Shown here piece by piece: positions 1-12,614 of a stretch of DNA of 64,000 bases (positions are counted from its first letter, which is position 1; the number at the start of each line of letters is the position of its first letter). Under the pieces are notes generated by a model. It was not told the origin of the DNA and did not search any database. It saw only the letters and a program-made list of their open reading frames with translations. Source of the stretch: Flaviflagellibacter sp963786225 (GTDB lineage Bacteria > Pseudomonadota > Alphaproteobacteria > Rhizobiales > Methylopilaceae). The stretch lies in assembly GCA_963786225.1 (NCBI GenBank), contig CAWAYQ010000016.1:62001-126000 (forward strand), read 5' to 3'. Both the position numbers and the translations under genes were made by a program.

Positions 1-3000
1 ATCGAAAGCATCACCATCACGACCGCCAATGGCGATGTCTTCGTCATTCCGATTGCCAATCTGAACGGCGCTAGCGTCGAGGGCGAACACGGAACGCTGA
101 CGTTCGTCTATTTCCCGTCCACGGGCTTCGGCGCGTATCAGTATGAACTAACGGAAGCGCTCGATCATCCCGCGGGCAGGGCACCAATACGATCGACAAT
201 GCCGACGTCTTCACGATCACCGTTTACGACGGCGTGCTGACCTCGGCGCCCGCGACGCTGAACATCGACATCGTTCGGTGCGCTGGACACTCAGCAGCTC
301 TTCAACTCCCTCAACCTAGACCCGGAGATCACCGTCAATCCGGACGGTGAGGGCAATTTGATCATCGGCTCGGAGACCCTCCGGGAAGATGCGATGCCGC
401 TCGGCACCGATCCCGCCAGCACGGCAGAAGTCGAGACCGGCACGTTCACCATCTCGGATTCGAGCGGTCTGCCGACCATTGTCAGCGTGACGATCAACGG
501 TGTCCAGATACCCATCGGGAGCCTTGCCGGTTCGACGATTCCGGGTGTGTACGGCAACCTCTTCATCGTCTCCTACAATCCGAATACCGGCGAGGGCGTG
601 TACCAGTACACGCTGACCGCGCCCTTTACGCACAACGATGCGCAGGATCAGAACAACGCGGCTCTTGCCGAAGAAGTCGAAATTCCCGCCGAAAGTTTTG
701 TCTTTACGGTGTCCGACGGCATCGGTTCGTCCGCGCCGGCCACTCTCCACATCAACATCGTCGACGATGAGCCGCAGATTCAGGACATCGTGCTGAATGT
801 CGAGACGCTGGGCGCCGTCACGGTTGAGGCCGACGAAACAGTAGATAAGGGCGACCGTTACGCGGCCGGCGACGACCAGGCAACGGACGGTAATCCGAAT
901 ACCGACGATGCCGGCGCCGGCATCGGCCAGGTTACATCCACCTTTGCCGGTGGTCTCCAGGCTCTGTTCGGCGCGACGGTTCTGGCCGGCGCGGACGGCC
1001 TTGCGAGCCAGACGGTGCAGGTTGCTTTCGGCGGCTTTCCGCCGGGCGGCGCGGGCGTGGCGACAAACCTGTCGGCTATCGAAGGCGGCGCGATCTCGCT
1101 GTTCCTCGAGGGCGGCGCGATTGTCGGCCGCGACACGGCGGCCGACGAGGTCTTCCGCATCGATATCGTCGATGTGAATCCGGATCCTGCGATCACCGAA
1201 TTGCAGTTCCAACTGACCCTGTTCGAAGCGATCGAACATCCGGACAATGCAAAGCTCGATGAAGCGCTCGAACTCTTCCTGAACGATCAAACCCCAATCC
1301 AGCTTGTCGCTACCGTAACGGTGGTCGACGGCGATGGCGATTTCGACACGCTCACCGAAAGCTTCAACTTGATCACGGGCCAGTCGACCTCGTTCTACTT
1401 CGACGACGATGGCCCGAAGATTAAGGCGGATGCCCAGCCGGTCGAAAGAGTGGTCGGCGAGAACGACATTTTCACGCTTCTCTCGTTCGGCTCGTCGCCG
1501 GATTTCGGCGCCGAGCGCAATGATTCCGATCAATCTTACACCGGGCTGGGAGGCGGTGCGGTTGTCAGCGGCGCGCTCGGCGGCCTTGTCGATTTCGGCT
1601 CGGACGGCGCGGCCGCCGGCGGAGGATTTCGGTCTTGCATCGGACGCCGTTTCTCAATTCCGGGCCCTCGGTCTGGAATCGAAGGGCCAAGCGCTTTCCT
1701 ACGAACTGACCACGATCGCGGGCAATCAGGTGCTCGTCGGCCATGTTGGTCTGCAAGTCGTATTTACGTTCGCCGTCGAGCCGGACGGTGATTTCCAGTT
1801 CCGGCAGTTCGACCAGCTCGATCACCAATACGGCGATAACGGCGCCAATACCCGACCTCGTGCTCGAGCGAACGGCACGGTTCCGTATATCGATTTCGGC
1901 GCAGTCGTCACGGCGACCGACGGGGATGGCGATCCAATCACTCTGACAGATCAGGTGCAGATCACAATTCTCGACGATGTACCGCAGCTCGAACTTAAAA
2001 CGACAAAAGTAAAGGTCGTTCACGACGAGAGCTCTGGCATCCAGAACAGCAATGACTCCGACGACACGAGCGCCGCGGGAGTTATCGCTCTGTTCGCCGG
2101 TGTGACGAATGCCGGCCCGGCGCTCGGATATGCGAATAACAACTTCTTCTTGGGCGACGCAGTCGTCAACGCGTTGGTTTGGGGCGGCGCCGATGACAAC
2201 CCCTCGGTCGTTGTTCAGCTGAATGTCGCCAACTCGAACTCCGGCCTCACCACCACCGAAGGCGACCCCATCACGCTTGTGGAGGAAGGTAATTATATCG
2301 TCGGCCGCGTTCCCGACGGACAAGCGGCGTTTGCAATCTATATCGATCAGAGCGGCGAGATCAGCATTGTCCAGTACAAGGCGATCCAACACGCCAATCC
2401 GGCCGATAGCAACGAGACGCAATTCCTGACGTCGGGCAAGATCGAAGTTGTCGTCACCGCGACCGACAATGATGGTGACGTTGCGACGAAGAGCGTCGAT
2501 ATCGGCAGCCAGATCGGCTTTAACGATGACGGACCGAAGGCCCTAAACGACGACGCGCAGGACGTCGTCGAGGGCGGCGCCATCGGCGGGAACGTCATTA
2601 CACCGGAAGCGGCCGATGATCCGAATGCCTCGGGCACGGATACGCTCGGCACCGACGGAGCTACCATATCGCGCGTTTCGTTCGATGGCGGCGCGACTGG
2701 GAAGCTATCGCTTCCAGCGGCGTCACGACCACTGTGAAGGCGTTCGGCACCTATACATTCACGGCCAACGGCGCCTGGACGTTTACGGCGTTCAGCGGCA
2801 TCGCCAATGCGTCGCCGGTTCAGGCCGACTTCCGCTACGAATTGAAGGACGGCGACGGCGATACCTCACAGGCAAATCAGCCGATCACAGTGACCGACGG
2901 CACGGGCCCTCGTGGTCCCGAAGCTGTTGCTCTCGTGGTCGACGACGAAAACCTGGCGGACGGCACCAATCCTGCCGGTCCGGATTTCGATACCGAAACC

Positions 3001-6000
3001 GTTACATTCACGGTCGGTTCGGACCCGATCGTAAATATTTCTTTCGACAGTGATCTCGGCAATCTGCTTGGCCTGACATGGTCGCCCAACGGGCCGAACC
3101 AGATTATCGGCTATGACGGCGCGACGGCTGTCATCAAGCTCGACCTCAGCCACGTCCCGAACAGCGATGTCGCGACGGTGACGGCGACGCTGCTCAACGA
3201 TTTCGACAGCCACCCCACCTTCACCGCCGACGACCTTCAGAGCCTCGGCTCCGTAAAAGTCATCGCAACGGATCTCGACGGCGATCCGGCGGAAGCCATC
3301 GTCAATATCGGCGTTTCGGACGACGTGCCGGTCATTCTCGGCGTCAGCCAGGATGGCAGCGGAAGCAATCTCATCTGGAACGGCAGCTTCGGCGACGCGC
3401 TCGCCGGTCCGCCCCAGTATGCCTGGGGCTCTGTCTTCCCGAGCCTCAATGGCTGGACCCTCGCGCCGTCGCTGACCGAACCTGCGGCTACGCCTCAGTT
3501 CGAGCTGGTCGTTGACGGCTATCAGGGAATGACGACGCCTGAAGGCGAACTGATGCTCGATATGGGCGCGTCGCCGGGCAACATCCAAATCTCGCAAGTC
3601 GTTCAGGGCCTCACGGACGGCCAGACCTATACGCTCGAATTCTGGGCGGGTGCGCCGCATCCGGATACCGCCACGCTCGAAGTGTGGTTCGGCGGCGATA
3701 TCAGTCGACACGATCGAAGCCGGCACGACCATGCAGCTTTACAGCTACACGGTGCAGGCCGGTGCAAATACCGAGCTGAAATTCATTGAGATCGGTCAAG
3801 GTAGCGATTCCATCCCCGGCTTTGCGGACGAGGGCTATCATGGCACCTATCTCTCGCAGATCAGCATCGAGGGCGGGACGGTCCTTGATGACGAAGCGCA
3901 GACGACGGATGTGAATCCCGGCCCCGATGCCGTCGGCATTCCGGATGGTCCCGGCGACGAGCCGGGCGCGGGCGGATATTCGGAAGGCAAAATCTATTTC
4001 AATGCCGGCGCCGATGGACTGAAGGCTATCGAGTTCACGTCCGTTCTCGTCAACAACCAGCCCTTGCAGGCCATTCTTGTAAATCCGGTTACGGGGCAGG
4101 GCACGCCAGAGGGCGTCACCGCCGTTTGGCATCAGAATGCGAATGATGCCGGCGGTACCTACATCGGAACGGGCGCTTCCGGACAGGAAGTGTTTACGCT
4201 CGTCGTGGAGGCCGATGGCAGCTACGAATTCACGTTGCATGCGCCGCTGGCGCATTCGGAAACTGAACCCGCGTTCGAAGACAATCTCAATCTGAGTTTC
4301 GGTTTCTCGATCACCGACGGCGATAACGACAAGGCCGAAGGCTCGTTCACGATCAATGTGGACGACGATTTTCCAGACGGCACGTTCACCGTTTCCGAAG
4401 GCCAGATCCTCGTTCACGACGAAACGTATGGCGACGATGCCGATGCCGGACGACGTGGCAACGGATCTCGCCGCGTTGTTCGCCGGTGTCGGCAATAAGG
4501 GCAGCGACCCGGATGTGACGCCGGCCGACAGCACCGATCCGATCGGTTATGCGCAGAGCTCGGCGCTGTCATTACCTTCAACGGCAGCTTCGGCGCCGAT
4601 GGCGGCTCAGGCGCCTATACGGTCGACATCTCGGCGAAGCGGAACGTCGCAAGGACACCGGCTCTGAACACGACCGAAGGCAAGGCAATTGCCGCTGTTT
4701 GAAGTGGCGGGAACCCGAGCCTTCTCGTCGGCCGCTACGACGCTGACGGCAATGGGCTTGATGCGAACGACCCGGCGGCCTTTGCGATTCACGTGAATGC
4801 CGCGACCGGCATTCTGACGGTCGTTCAGTATGTCTCGATCCAGCATGACGATCCGACCGACAGCGACGAAGCGAACGATGCCGGCGACGGCAATAACGTC
4901 GATCGTTCCTGCAGTCGCTCCCCGACAATGCCGTGCGCGTCACGCTCACGGTCGAGGATGGCGACGGCGACAAGCTGAGACTCACGAAGCCGATATCGGC
5001 GATCGGATCTCGTTTCAGGACGATGGTCCGAAAGTTTTCGGCGCGACAGTCGAACGGCGTGGCTGTCGGCGATAACCTTCTCATCAACGGCGGGTTCGAG
5101 AACCAACACGTCGGTGACAGTAATTGGGGCGTCTTCGACGAGATCGCGGGCTGGACGTCTGTCGGCGGCATCAAGCTCGAAGTCCAGTCGGACGGCATTG
5201 GCGGCGTCCAGCCGAATGGCGGCGACACCATTGTTGAGCTCGATTCCGACACGGTCGGCAATCCGAGCGGACGAGGTCACGGGCGGTGCGACGAACGCGA
5301 CCATCCAGCAGACGGTCAAGACCGAGCCCGGCGCGACCTACGAGATCAGCTTCTATTATGCGCCGCGTCCGAACGACGGCGATGCCCGACAGCAGCAGCA
5401 TGGAAGTGCTGTGGAATGGCGTCGGTCGTAAAGCGATCGTTTCCGACCGACAGGATGAAGGCTGGCAGCTGATCACGTTGCGCGTGCGTGCGACGGATGT
5501 GCAGTCGACGCTCGGATTCCGTGGTGCGGGCCAGGCCAACGAACTCGGTGCGTTTATCGACGACGTCTCGCTGAAGCTCGTCAGCGCGGTCGTCCTCGAC
5601 GACGAAGCACAGACGACAGATGTCGACCCGGGCGTCGATGCTATCGGCAAAGAGAGCGGCCCCGGCGACGATCAGGGCGCAATCGCGTCCGTCAGCGGCA
5701 AACTTCTTTTCAATGCCGGCGCCGACGGCCTGGGCGCGATCACGCTCAACTCCGTTCTCGGCAACGGTTTGGCCTTGGAAGCCGTCTTTGTCGATCCGAC
5801 CACAGGCAAGGGCACGACAGAGAGCGTCACCGCAGTTTGGAACGAGGTGACAGGCGATTATATCGGCAAAGGCAGCCTGTCCGGTCAGGATGTATTTACG
5901 CTTCACGTCGAAGCGGACGGGAAATACACATTCACCCTCCATGCGCCATTGGCGCATCCTGGCCATGACGACCTGTCGTCGACTCAGGCCACCACCGAAA

Positions 6001-9000
6001 CCGAGTTCGAAGACAATCTCAACCTGACCTTCAACTTCTCCATCACCGATGGCGATAACGACACCGCGCACGGCTCGTTCACGCTCAATGTGGACGACGA
6101 CACCCCGGATGCCGCGCCGGCTTCGATCGAGATTTCCAGCGATCCGTCCACCGGATCCGTTACCGGGAATCTGAACTTCCATCCCGGCTCCGACGGCTGG
6201 GGGAGCGCCAACCTTTCCGGCATACGTGCCGGCGGGTCTGACCTCGGGCGGCCTGCCTGTGAAATACTGGGTCAGCGCCGATGGCCAGACGATCATCGGT
6301 TATACGGGCAGCAATGTTGCGGATGGCGGCGCTGGTCCGGCCGAAGCCGACAAGGTCTTTGTCCTTACGGTCAATCCTGGCGCCGATACGTCGCCGGCCG
6401 ATGATGGCATCGGTGGCACCTATGCTTTCGACCTCATCAAGCCGCTCGATCATAGCGGCACGGCGGATTTGTTCGTCGGTGGTTCGTCTTTCGGCGCTGG
6501 ACGGGAGACTATCAGATCCTCACCAGTGAGGCGGGCGGCCTTGGAACGAAAGTCGCCGTTGTCAGTGGCTGGAAGACCGACGGCGGCTTCAATCTTGGCG
6601 GCTGGCAGAGCACCGGCGCTGCCGCCGGCCTGACACACGACGATATCAACGGAACCGCAAACGGCTGGGGCGTCGACAACGCGAACTTCACCACAGGCGA
6701 GTTCATGCGTTTCGATTTCGGCTCGGCGCCGCTGACCGATTTCGACGGCGCGGGCGGTTATACGCCGCCGGCTGTCACGCTTCCGGATGTCCATTCGGCG
6801 ACCTTCTTGGTTTCCCGGGCGCCGGCGCGTCCGACGACATCTCCTATGTGGCGTTCTTCAGCGATGGTACGCGCGCATTCGCGACGATCGCCGACCCGAC
6901 TGCCGGCCTCACGATCAATGCGCCGGCCGGGCAGACGATCACGCATATCGAGTTCTACGGGCTTGATGTGGACGGTGAGCTCGAAGGTGGATCTCGAAAA
7001 GGTCGAAGTGCAGGGGCCGCCGATCGACATCAGCCTCGACTTCAACCTGGCCCTCACCGATGGCGACGGCGACGTCGAGAACGTGACGCTTTCCGTCGGT
7101 GTGAACTACGATGTGCCGCCGCTCTCGGCGCCGCGCTTTGAGGGCATCGTCGAGGAAGAGCATCTGAAATCCGGCTCTCCCTGCCGGCGCCTTTGCGATC
7201 ACCGCAATCGGCAATGAGGACGATCTCGACGCCGCAAATCTCGATACCGACGAAACCGCTACTCAGGTTCTGAATTCCGCCTCCGGCAATTTCAGCGCCG
7301 GCGTCAGCGGTGGCGACGGCACCTACACGTTCTCCCTCAACGTCGCCAACGACACACCTGCGACGCATGGTGGTGGCCCGCTGACATCAGACGGGCAGCC
7401 GGTCCTGTTCTACACCCTCGATGCCGACACCGTCATCGGTTACGTGAACAGCGGCGCCGCCGGCTATGAAGCGGGCGAGAAGGTCGTCTTCTCGCTCGAC
7501 GTCGCTTCGGACGGCTCCTACACCTTCAAACTCTACGAGAAAGTCGACCATCCGCATCAGTCGGAGGGCGATGCGTCCCTCGAGGACAACCTCGCGATCA
7601 ACTTCAACGGCATCGTCGTTGTGAACGACGGCGTCAGCGCGCCGCTGCCGCTGAATGGATCGTTCACGGTCATCGACGACGTGCCGGTGGCGGAGAACCG
7701 CACGGCGGCAGTCACGGCCGAGACGGTTCCGGCTTCGGTGAACGCGCTCATCATCCTCGACAAGTCGGGTTCGATGAGCAATTCGGACATGGCGCTCGCA
7801 AAGGCGGCCATTCTCGACTTCGCGTCGCAGTCGAACGTGAAGTCGATCCGCGTTCTCGCCTTCGACGATCCCGCGGACGCGCCGTCGACGGTCTGGTTCG
7901 ATGTCAGGACGCCCGCCGGTTATCAGGCGCTGCAGAACTTCCTGAACCCGATCTACCGGCGAGGGCAACACGAACTACGAAGACGCGATCTACGACGCGC
8001 AGCACACCTGGATCGATCCGACGGCCGACAGCGGACTTCACCAATGTCTATTTCATCTCGGACGGCGATCCGACGGAGCGCAGCAATAACAGCGTCAACG
8101 ACACGATTGGAACGGAAACGGGCGATGCAGACGGCCTGAGGGCGGCCGAGAAGGCGGCCTGGGAAGCGTTCCTCCAGTCCAAAGGGCATCGACAATGCCT
8201 ATGCGATCGGCATCGGAGCGAACACGAGCGATATCGACCTCCGGGAAGTCGCCTGGCCGAATACGCCGAATGAGGCGAACAACGTCGTCATCATCGACTC
8301 GGCCGGCGATCTTTCCGCGACCTTGCAGGATACGCTGCAGGGCGTTGCGGCGGGCAATGCGATCACCAATCTGACCGCCGACGTCATCGACGACAGCATG
8401 TTCGGCGCCGACGGCCCGGGCTATGTGTCCGAGCTGCGGTTCGACAGCAATGGCGACAAGAGACGTCACCGATCGCCAATGCCGTCTTCAGCTATGACGG
8501 CACGAGCGTCTATTGCGGCGCCACTGTCGTCGTAGACGAACGGCAGCGAAGTGACCTTCACCACCGGCAACGGCGGCACGATGAAGTTCGACTTCAAGAC
8601 GGGCGCGTGGACCTACAAGACCGGAAGCTCGGTTTCGTCGCAGTTCGTCGAACCGTTTACCTACAAGATCACGGACGGCGACGGCGACCAGTCCGCGTCG
8701 GCGACTCTCAATATCACCGTGTCGCCTCCGCCGGTTCCGCCGACCGTCTCGATCAGCAACGGCACGACATCGGCCGCTCTGGCGAATGATGCGACGCCGG
8801 ACTTCGCCGCGGTGCAGGAAGGCGACTACGTCTTCTTCCAGGTCAAGCTCAGCGGCATCTATTCGCAGGACGTCACCGTCAAGCTGGATACGCATGACGA
8901 CGACCGCATCGAACGGTGTCGGCAACGATGCCGGCGATACCGAAGGCGACGACGATTACGAACGAGCGAGTTCGAATACAGCGTCGACGGCGGCCAAAAC

Positions 9001-12000
9001 TGGCTTGCGGCGACTGGCCCGGGCGACGATCAGGTCAAGATCCCGTCGGGCAACACGTCGATCATCGTTCGCATCAAGACCGAAGAGGACACGAGCAATT
9101 CGGAAAATTCCGTCGAAGGGTTCCGCGTCTCGATCGCGCAGGTGACGCCGGCTGTTGTCGTGATTGCGACCGGCCATGCGGCGGATGGCGGTTTCGGCGG
9201 CGTCGGCGAAGCGAACATCGTCGATGACGACGACACGCCTGAGATCGATGGCGGCGAATTCGGAATCCTACAGCGTCGCGGAAAATTCGACCGTCGTCGC
9301 GACTCTGACGGCTGACGATCCCAATCCGGGCTCCGGTCTTGTCTGGTCGATCGTTCCCGACTCGGATGAGGACTCCGGCAAGTTCACCATCGACAGTTCG
9401 GGCAATCTGTCGTTCGTCACGCCTCCGAACTTCGAGGCGCCGAACGATATCGGCGGGCCGAACAACAACAACGTTTACACGGTCACCGTTCGCGTGACGG
9501 ACGGCGACGGGCATAGCGACACGCAGACCATCACTGTGACGGTCACGGACGTCAACGAGACAGCCGGATGCGGGCAGCCGATGTCACCGTGACGGTGGTC
9601 CCGGAGAACATGAGTGACTCGGCCTTGATCGCCGATATCAATGCGACTGATCCCGACTATCAGAGCGGCGGCAACGACAACTCGAACAATTTCGAGAACC
9701 TCAGCTATGCGCTGCTCAACAACTTCGGAAAGTTCGAGATCAACTCGAACGGCGAGATCAGCTCTGATCAACGGCCAGAGCCTCGCAGGCGGGCAGTCGC
9801 AATATGTGCTGACGGTCCGTGCACCGACGGCGGCGGCCTGTTCGACGACGTCCAGGTGACGGTCAATGTGAATGCGGTGCCGGTTGCCGGCGCCGACAAC
9901 ATCATCACCAATGCCGGTACCTCGCCGTTCGCGGTTCCGGAATGGGCGCTGCTCCTCAACGACAGCGATAACGACGGGTCAGCCGCTCGACATCACGGCG
10001 ATCACCGGGATTCCGAACGGGCTGTGACCAATCTTGGACGAATCCCGGCGTCGTGACGATCACGGATACGGCACCGGCGAACGGCGGCAGCTTCGGCTAC
10101 ACCGTCTCGGACGGTGTAACGACGGCCAGCGGCACGGCGACGGTCTCGCAGCAGACCGGTGACACCCTGGAGGGAACCGCCGGCAACGACATCGTGGTCG
10201 CGGCTCCGGCCTATCAGGTGACGAAGCTCAGCTTCGCCGCGGGCTACGATGCCGGCGACAAGGTGTCGATCACGCTCAACGGAAAGGTCTACAGCCTACA
10301 CGGTGCCTGCCGGCGGGCAGACGGCTGAGCAGGTCTATGACGGGTTGAAGGGAACGCGTGCCGGTCGGCGGCGGCGTGAGCTTTGGCATCCGCCTTGGCG
10401 GCCCTGGGCGTGACCGTGCCGGCGGACCTCTCGGCCGGTGCCGTTGTCGCGCTGCAGGGCAGCACGACGTTCGAGATGTCGGCTGCGATCGACAACGGTG
10501 CGGATACCGGTAACGCCGTGGATCTACACGTGTCGACTTCAATGACGACTCGGCAGCTTCTCGATACGCCAACGAAAGCATTTCCATCACGATCGGCGGC
10601 ACAGACCTTCACCGGAAATGCGACCCGGTGGCAGGCAGCGATGTCCGCTTCGACAACGCGCTGGCGATCTGGTCGGCGAACTGCAACGCGGCGGGCTTCG
10701 TCGGCCAGCTACGATCAGGCATGACAAACCTTCACCATTCAGACGACGTCCCGGCTCAGTTATCATCGGCAACGTCGACGTCGAATCGACGGCACGGGCA
10801 GCGTCAGTACGGTCCAGACCGGGGCGCTCGCCACGTCGATCAGCCCGCTCCGGGCGTGACCACCTATGTCGGCACGCCGCAGACGACGACGATCAGCTTC
10901 GCGGCGAGCTATGACGTCGGTGACAAGGTGTCGATCACGGTCGACGGCGTCGACCTACACGCACACGGTCGTGGCGGGCGCCACGTCGGCGCGAGCAGGT
11001 CTACGATGCGCTGAAGAACACGGCGCCGAGCGGCGGCGGAGTGACGCTCGCGAACAGCCTTCTGGCGAAGGGCGTCAACTGGCCCGACAATCTGTCGGGC
11101 AATTCGGTCACGCTCATGAGCTATCCCGGGCATCGTCTTCGCGCTGACGACCGCGATTTCGAATGCCTGGGTCTACGAGGTGGATTTCTCGGATGCTGCC
11201 AACGGTTTCAGCAACGACGAGAACATCACGATCAACATCAATGGAACGAACTACACGCGTTCTGACAGCCTAGGTAGCGGGTTTAGCAGCGACGACTATT
11301 TTGACAGCGCGGCTACCAATCTCGCCACTGCGCTGAGGGCTGCACCGGTGTAACGTCTGTCACCTTCAACGAGAGCACAAACACGTTCACGATCACGTCG
11401 AACGCGGCTCTTACGAGCATCACCGCATCGTCGGGTGCAAGCACCGCTCCGACGATTACCTCGCCATCCTCACAGTCCGCCCCGTCGGTGCGACACGACC
11501 AGCGAGGCGACCGATGGCCACCTCACGCTGATCGGTCATGAGGGCGATGACTTCTCGATCGGCGGCGATGGCGACGACACGCTCGATCGGCGGCGGCGGC
11601 AACGACATCCTCATCGGCGGCGACGGATGACGACATTCTTGTCGGCGGCGCCGGTCAGAACACGCTGACCGGCGGCGACGGGCGACGACACCTTCGTCAT
11701 CGATCCGTCGGCCTTGGCGAGGTCGATCTCGACGATGTCATCACGGACTACACGTTTGCCGACGACGTGGTCGATCTCACGGCCTGTTCGACATCGCTGC
11801 CGGCAAATCGCTCGACGACTATGTCCGGTGGACCGAAGGCGGGGCGGGCGCGAACGACGCCCTGCAGGTCAACGCGACGGGCAGCGGCAACGCGCCGATT
11901 TCGTGACCGTCGCCTTCCTCAATGCCAATGCCGGCGTCACGCATCCTGTACCAGGACAACGGCACCGAACAGCACGAGCACCGCGCCCGTGCCTAACGAC

Positions 12001-12045
12001 AACACGCAGGGGCCGGAGCTCCTGCCCCGCGTTGCAAACAAGTAG
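1..12045 (+). CDS. Giant RTX/VWA adhesin, type I secreted, 3' part; reading frame repeatedly broken
   Basis: The 5' end lies outside the window. Across all three + frames the translation is one continuous repeat protein. Order: T1SS-143/DUF5801-like modules (about 1-2900) with DGDGD...VDDDxP signatures; two jelly-roll-like modules starting NLIWNGSF (3365) and NLLINGGFE (5080); further T1SS-143 modules (3880, 5591, 7200); a VWA domain (7735-8340); a Calx-beta/VCBS-like stretch (8730-9230); two cadherin-like repeats (9230-9860); the LSFAAGYDAGDKVSI modules (10218-11400); RTX nonapeptides (11540-11690); and a C-terminal secretion-type tail. Such proteins are exported by an ABC/MFP/TolC machine and work at the cell surface in adhesion or biofilm; no transporter genes are present here. 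Several dozen frame changes occur, mostly apparent +1 insertions (for example near 275, 1628, 3703, 10295) with some losses of one C (near 175, 2695). Because of them the stop is uncertain: TAA at 11994 or TAG at 12043. It is either a real gene with consensus errors (favoured) or a decaying one. Confidence 0.8.
3880..6106 (+). repeat. Duplicated T1SS-143-type module pair inside the adhesin
   Basis: Two copies of about 500 bp, 3880-4374 and 5591-6106, encode nearly the same module. Each begins DDEAQTTDV, passes through FNAGADGL and VFTL.VEADG, and ends SITDGDND..GSFT.NVDDD. Each copy is preceded by a jelly-roll-like module beginning N-L-I-x-N-G, so the duplicated unit is probably jelly-roll plus T1SS-143, about 1.7 kb. 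Internal duplication is usual in this protein class and also makes the region hard to assemble. Confidence 0.75.
7735..8340 (+). other. von Willebrand factor A domain inside the adhesin
   Basis: After the module ending SFTVIDDVPV, the translation shows a VWA fold: strand NALIILDKSGSMSNSD with the MIDAS motif DxSxS, then SIRVLAFDD, YQALQNFLNPI, and, after frame correction near 7960 and 8030, VYFISDGDPTE, which supplies the third MIDAS aspartate, then YAIGIGANTSDI. A complete MIDAS suggests a divalent-metal-dependent binding domain. VWA domains sit near the C-terminus of several large RTX adhesins, upstream of the RTX repeats, as here. Confidence 0.8.
10218..11400 (+). repeat. Tandem 'AAGYDAGDKVSI' modules of the adhesin
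   Basis: The phrase SFAAGYDAGDKVSI at 10230 recurs as SFAASYDVGDKVSI at 10895, each followed by a TYTV.AG.T.EQVYD.LK-like stretch once extra bases are removed. A second alternating motif (VDFNDDSAA..ANESISITI near 10525; VDFSDAANGFSNDENITINI near 11180) gives an A-B-A-B arrangement. At least six frame changes fall within this 1.2 kb, the highest density in the gene. I do not recognise a named domain. Confidence 0.6.
11540..11690 (+). repeat. RTX (GGxGxDxxx) calcium-binding nonapeptide repeats
   Basis: With three frame changes allowed, the translation reads GGDGDDTL.GGGGNDIL.GGDGDDIL.GGAGQNTL.GGDGDDTF, the calcium-binding beta-roll of RTX proteins. The following VIDPSALGEVDLDDVITDY and DDVVDLT stretch matches the C-terminal secretion-target region typical of T1SS-143 proteins. 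This supports export by a type I secretion system. Confidence 0.85.
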
Positions 12046-12106
12046 CGAGTTCGTTAACTATCCATCAAACGGCAAGCGGCTCCGGGGGCGGGGCTTTGGG
12101 GGCAAC

Positions 12107-12475
12107 ATGAAGACCTTGATGCAGTCTCTGGCAGTGATCCTGGCTCTCGCCGCGGTCGGCCCGGCGCAGTCCGCCGACCTCCTGTCCAGCCAGCCCGTTG
12201 CGGTCGCGCAATGCGTCGGCGGCAAGTCCTCGCTGCTCGCGGTGGAAGACAAGTCCGAACTGAAGGACTCGATCGACGATCTCATGGAAGATTCGATCGC
12301 GGTCGCCGCAAGCCCGCAATGGGTCGGCTCCGCGCGTCCGGTCTTCCTGTGGGCTTCCGAGGCGAAGGTCGCCTGCGGCAAGGCCCATGGCTATCTCCGC
12401 TCCGGCACCCGCGATGCGGAAAACATCTACAAGTGCGAGTGCTTTCACGCCCGCATGACCAGCTACATGAACTGA
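12107..12475 (+). CDS. Small exported protein of unknown function
   Basis: A 122-residue protein starting at ATG 12107 with a clear Sec signal peptide (K3, hydrophobic AVILALAAVG, likely cleavage after AQSA near residue 24). The mature part has conserved-looking cysteines (AQCVGG; KVACGK; YKCECFHA), which could form periplasmic disulfides. The segment PVFLWASEAKVACGKAHGYL contains no catalytic motif I recognise. It lies 61 bp after the adhesin stop on the same strand, but the sequence does not show co-transcription. Real gene on signal peptide and codon use; function unknown. Confidence 0.7.
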   Translation: MKTLMQSLAVILALAAVGPAQSADLLSSQPVAVAQCVGGKSSLLAVEDKSELKDSIDDLMEDSIAVAASPQWVGSARPVFLWASEAKVACGKAHGYLRSGTRDAENIYKCECFHARMTSYMN

Positions 12476-12614
12476 GGAACGGGCACGGCGTTCGCGCCGT
12501 GCGGAGTGCTGCGCCGCAGCGGGGCTGAAGCGCCCGTGCATGGCGTCGGGGCAAAATTGTAAGGCGCGCTTCCGGGGGGCGGCGCGCATATCAGGCAGAT
12601 CCACGGGGACGGCG

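Noticed and set aside
1..12045. Programmed ribosomal frameshifting in the adhesin
   Set aside because: The sites share no slippery heptamer or downstream pseudoknot and are far too many.
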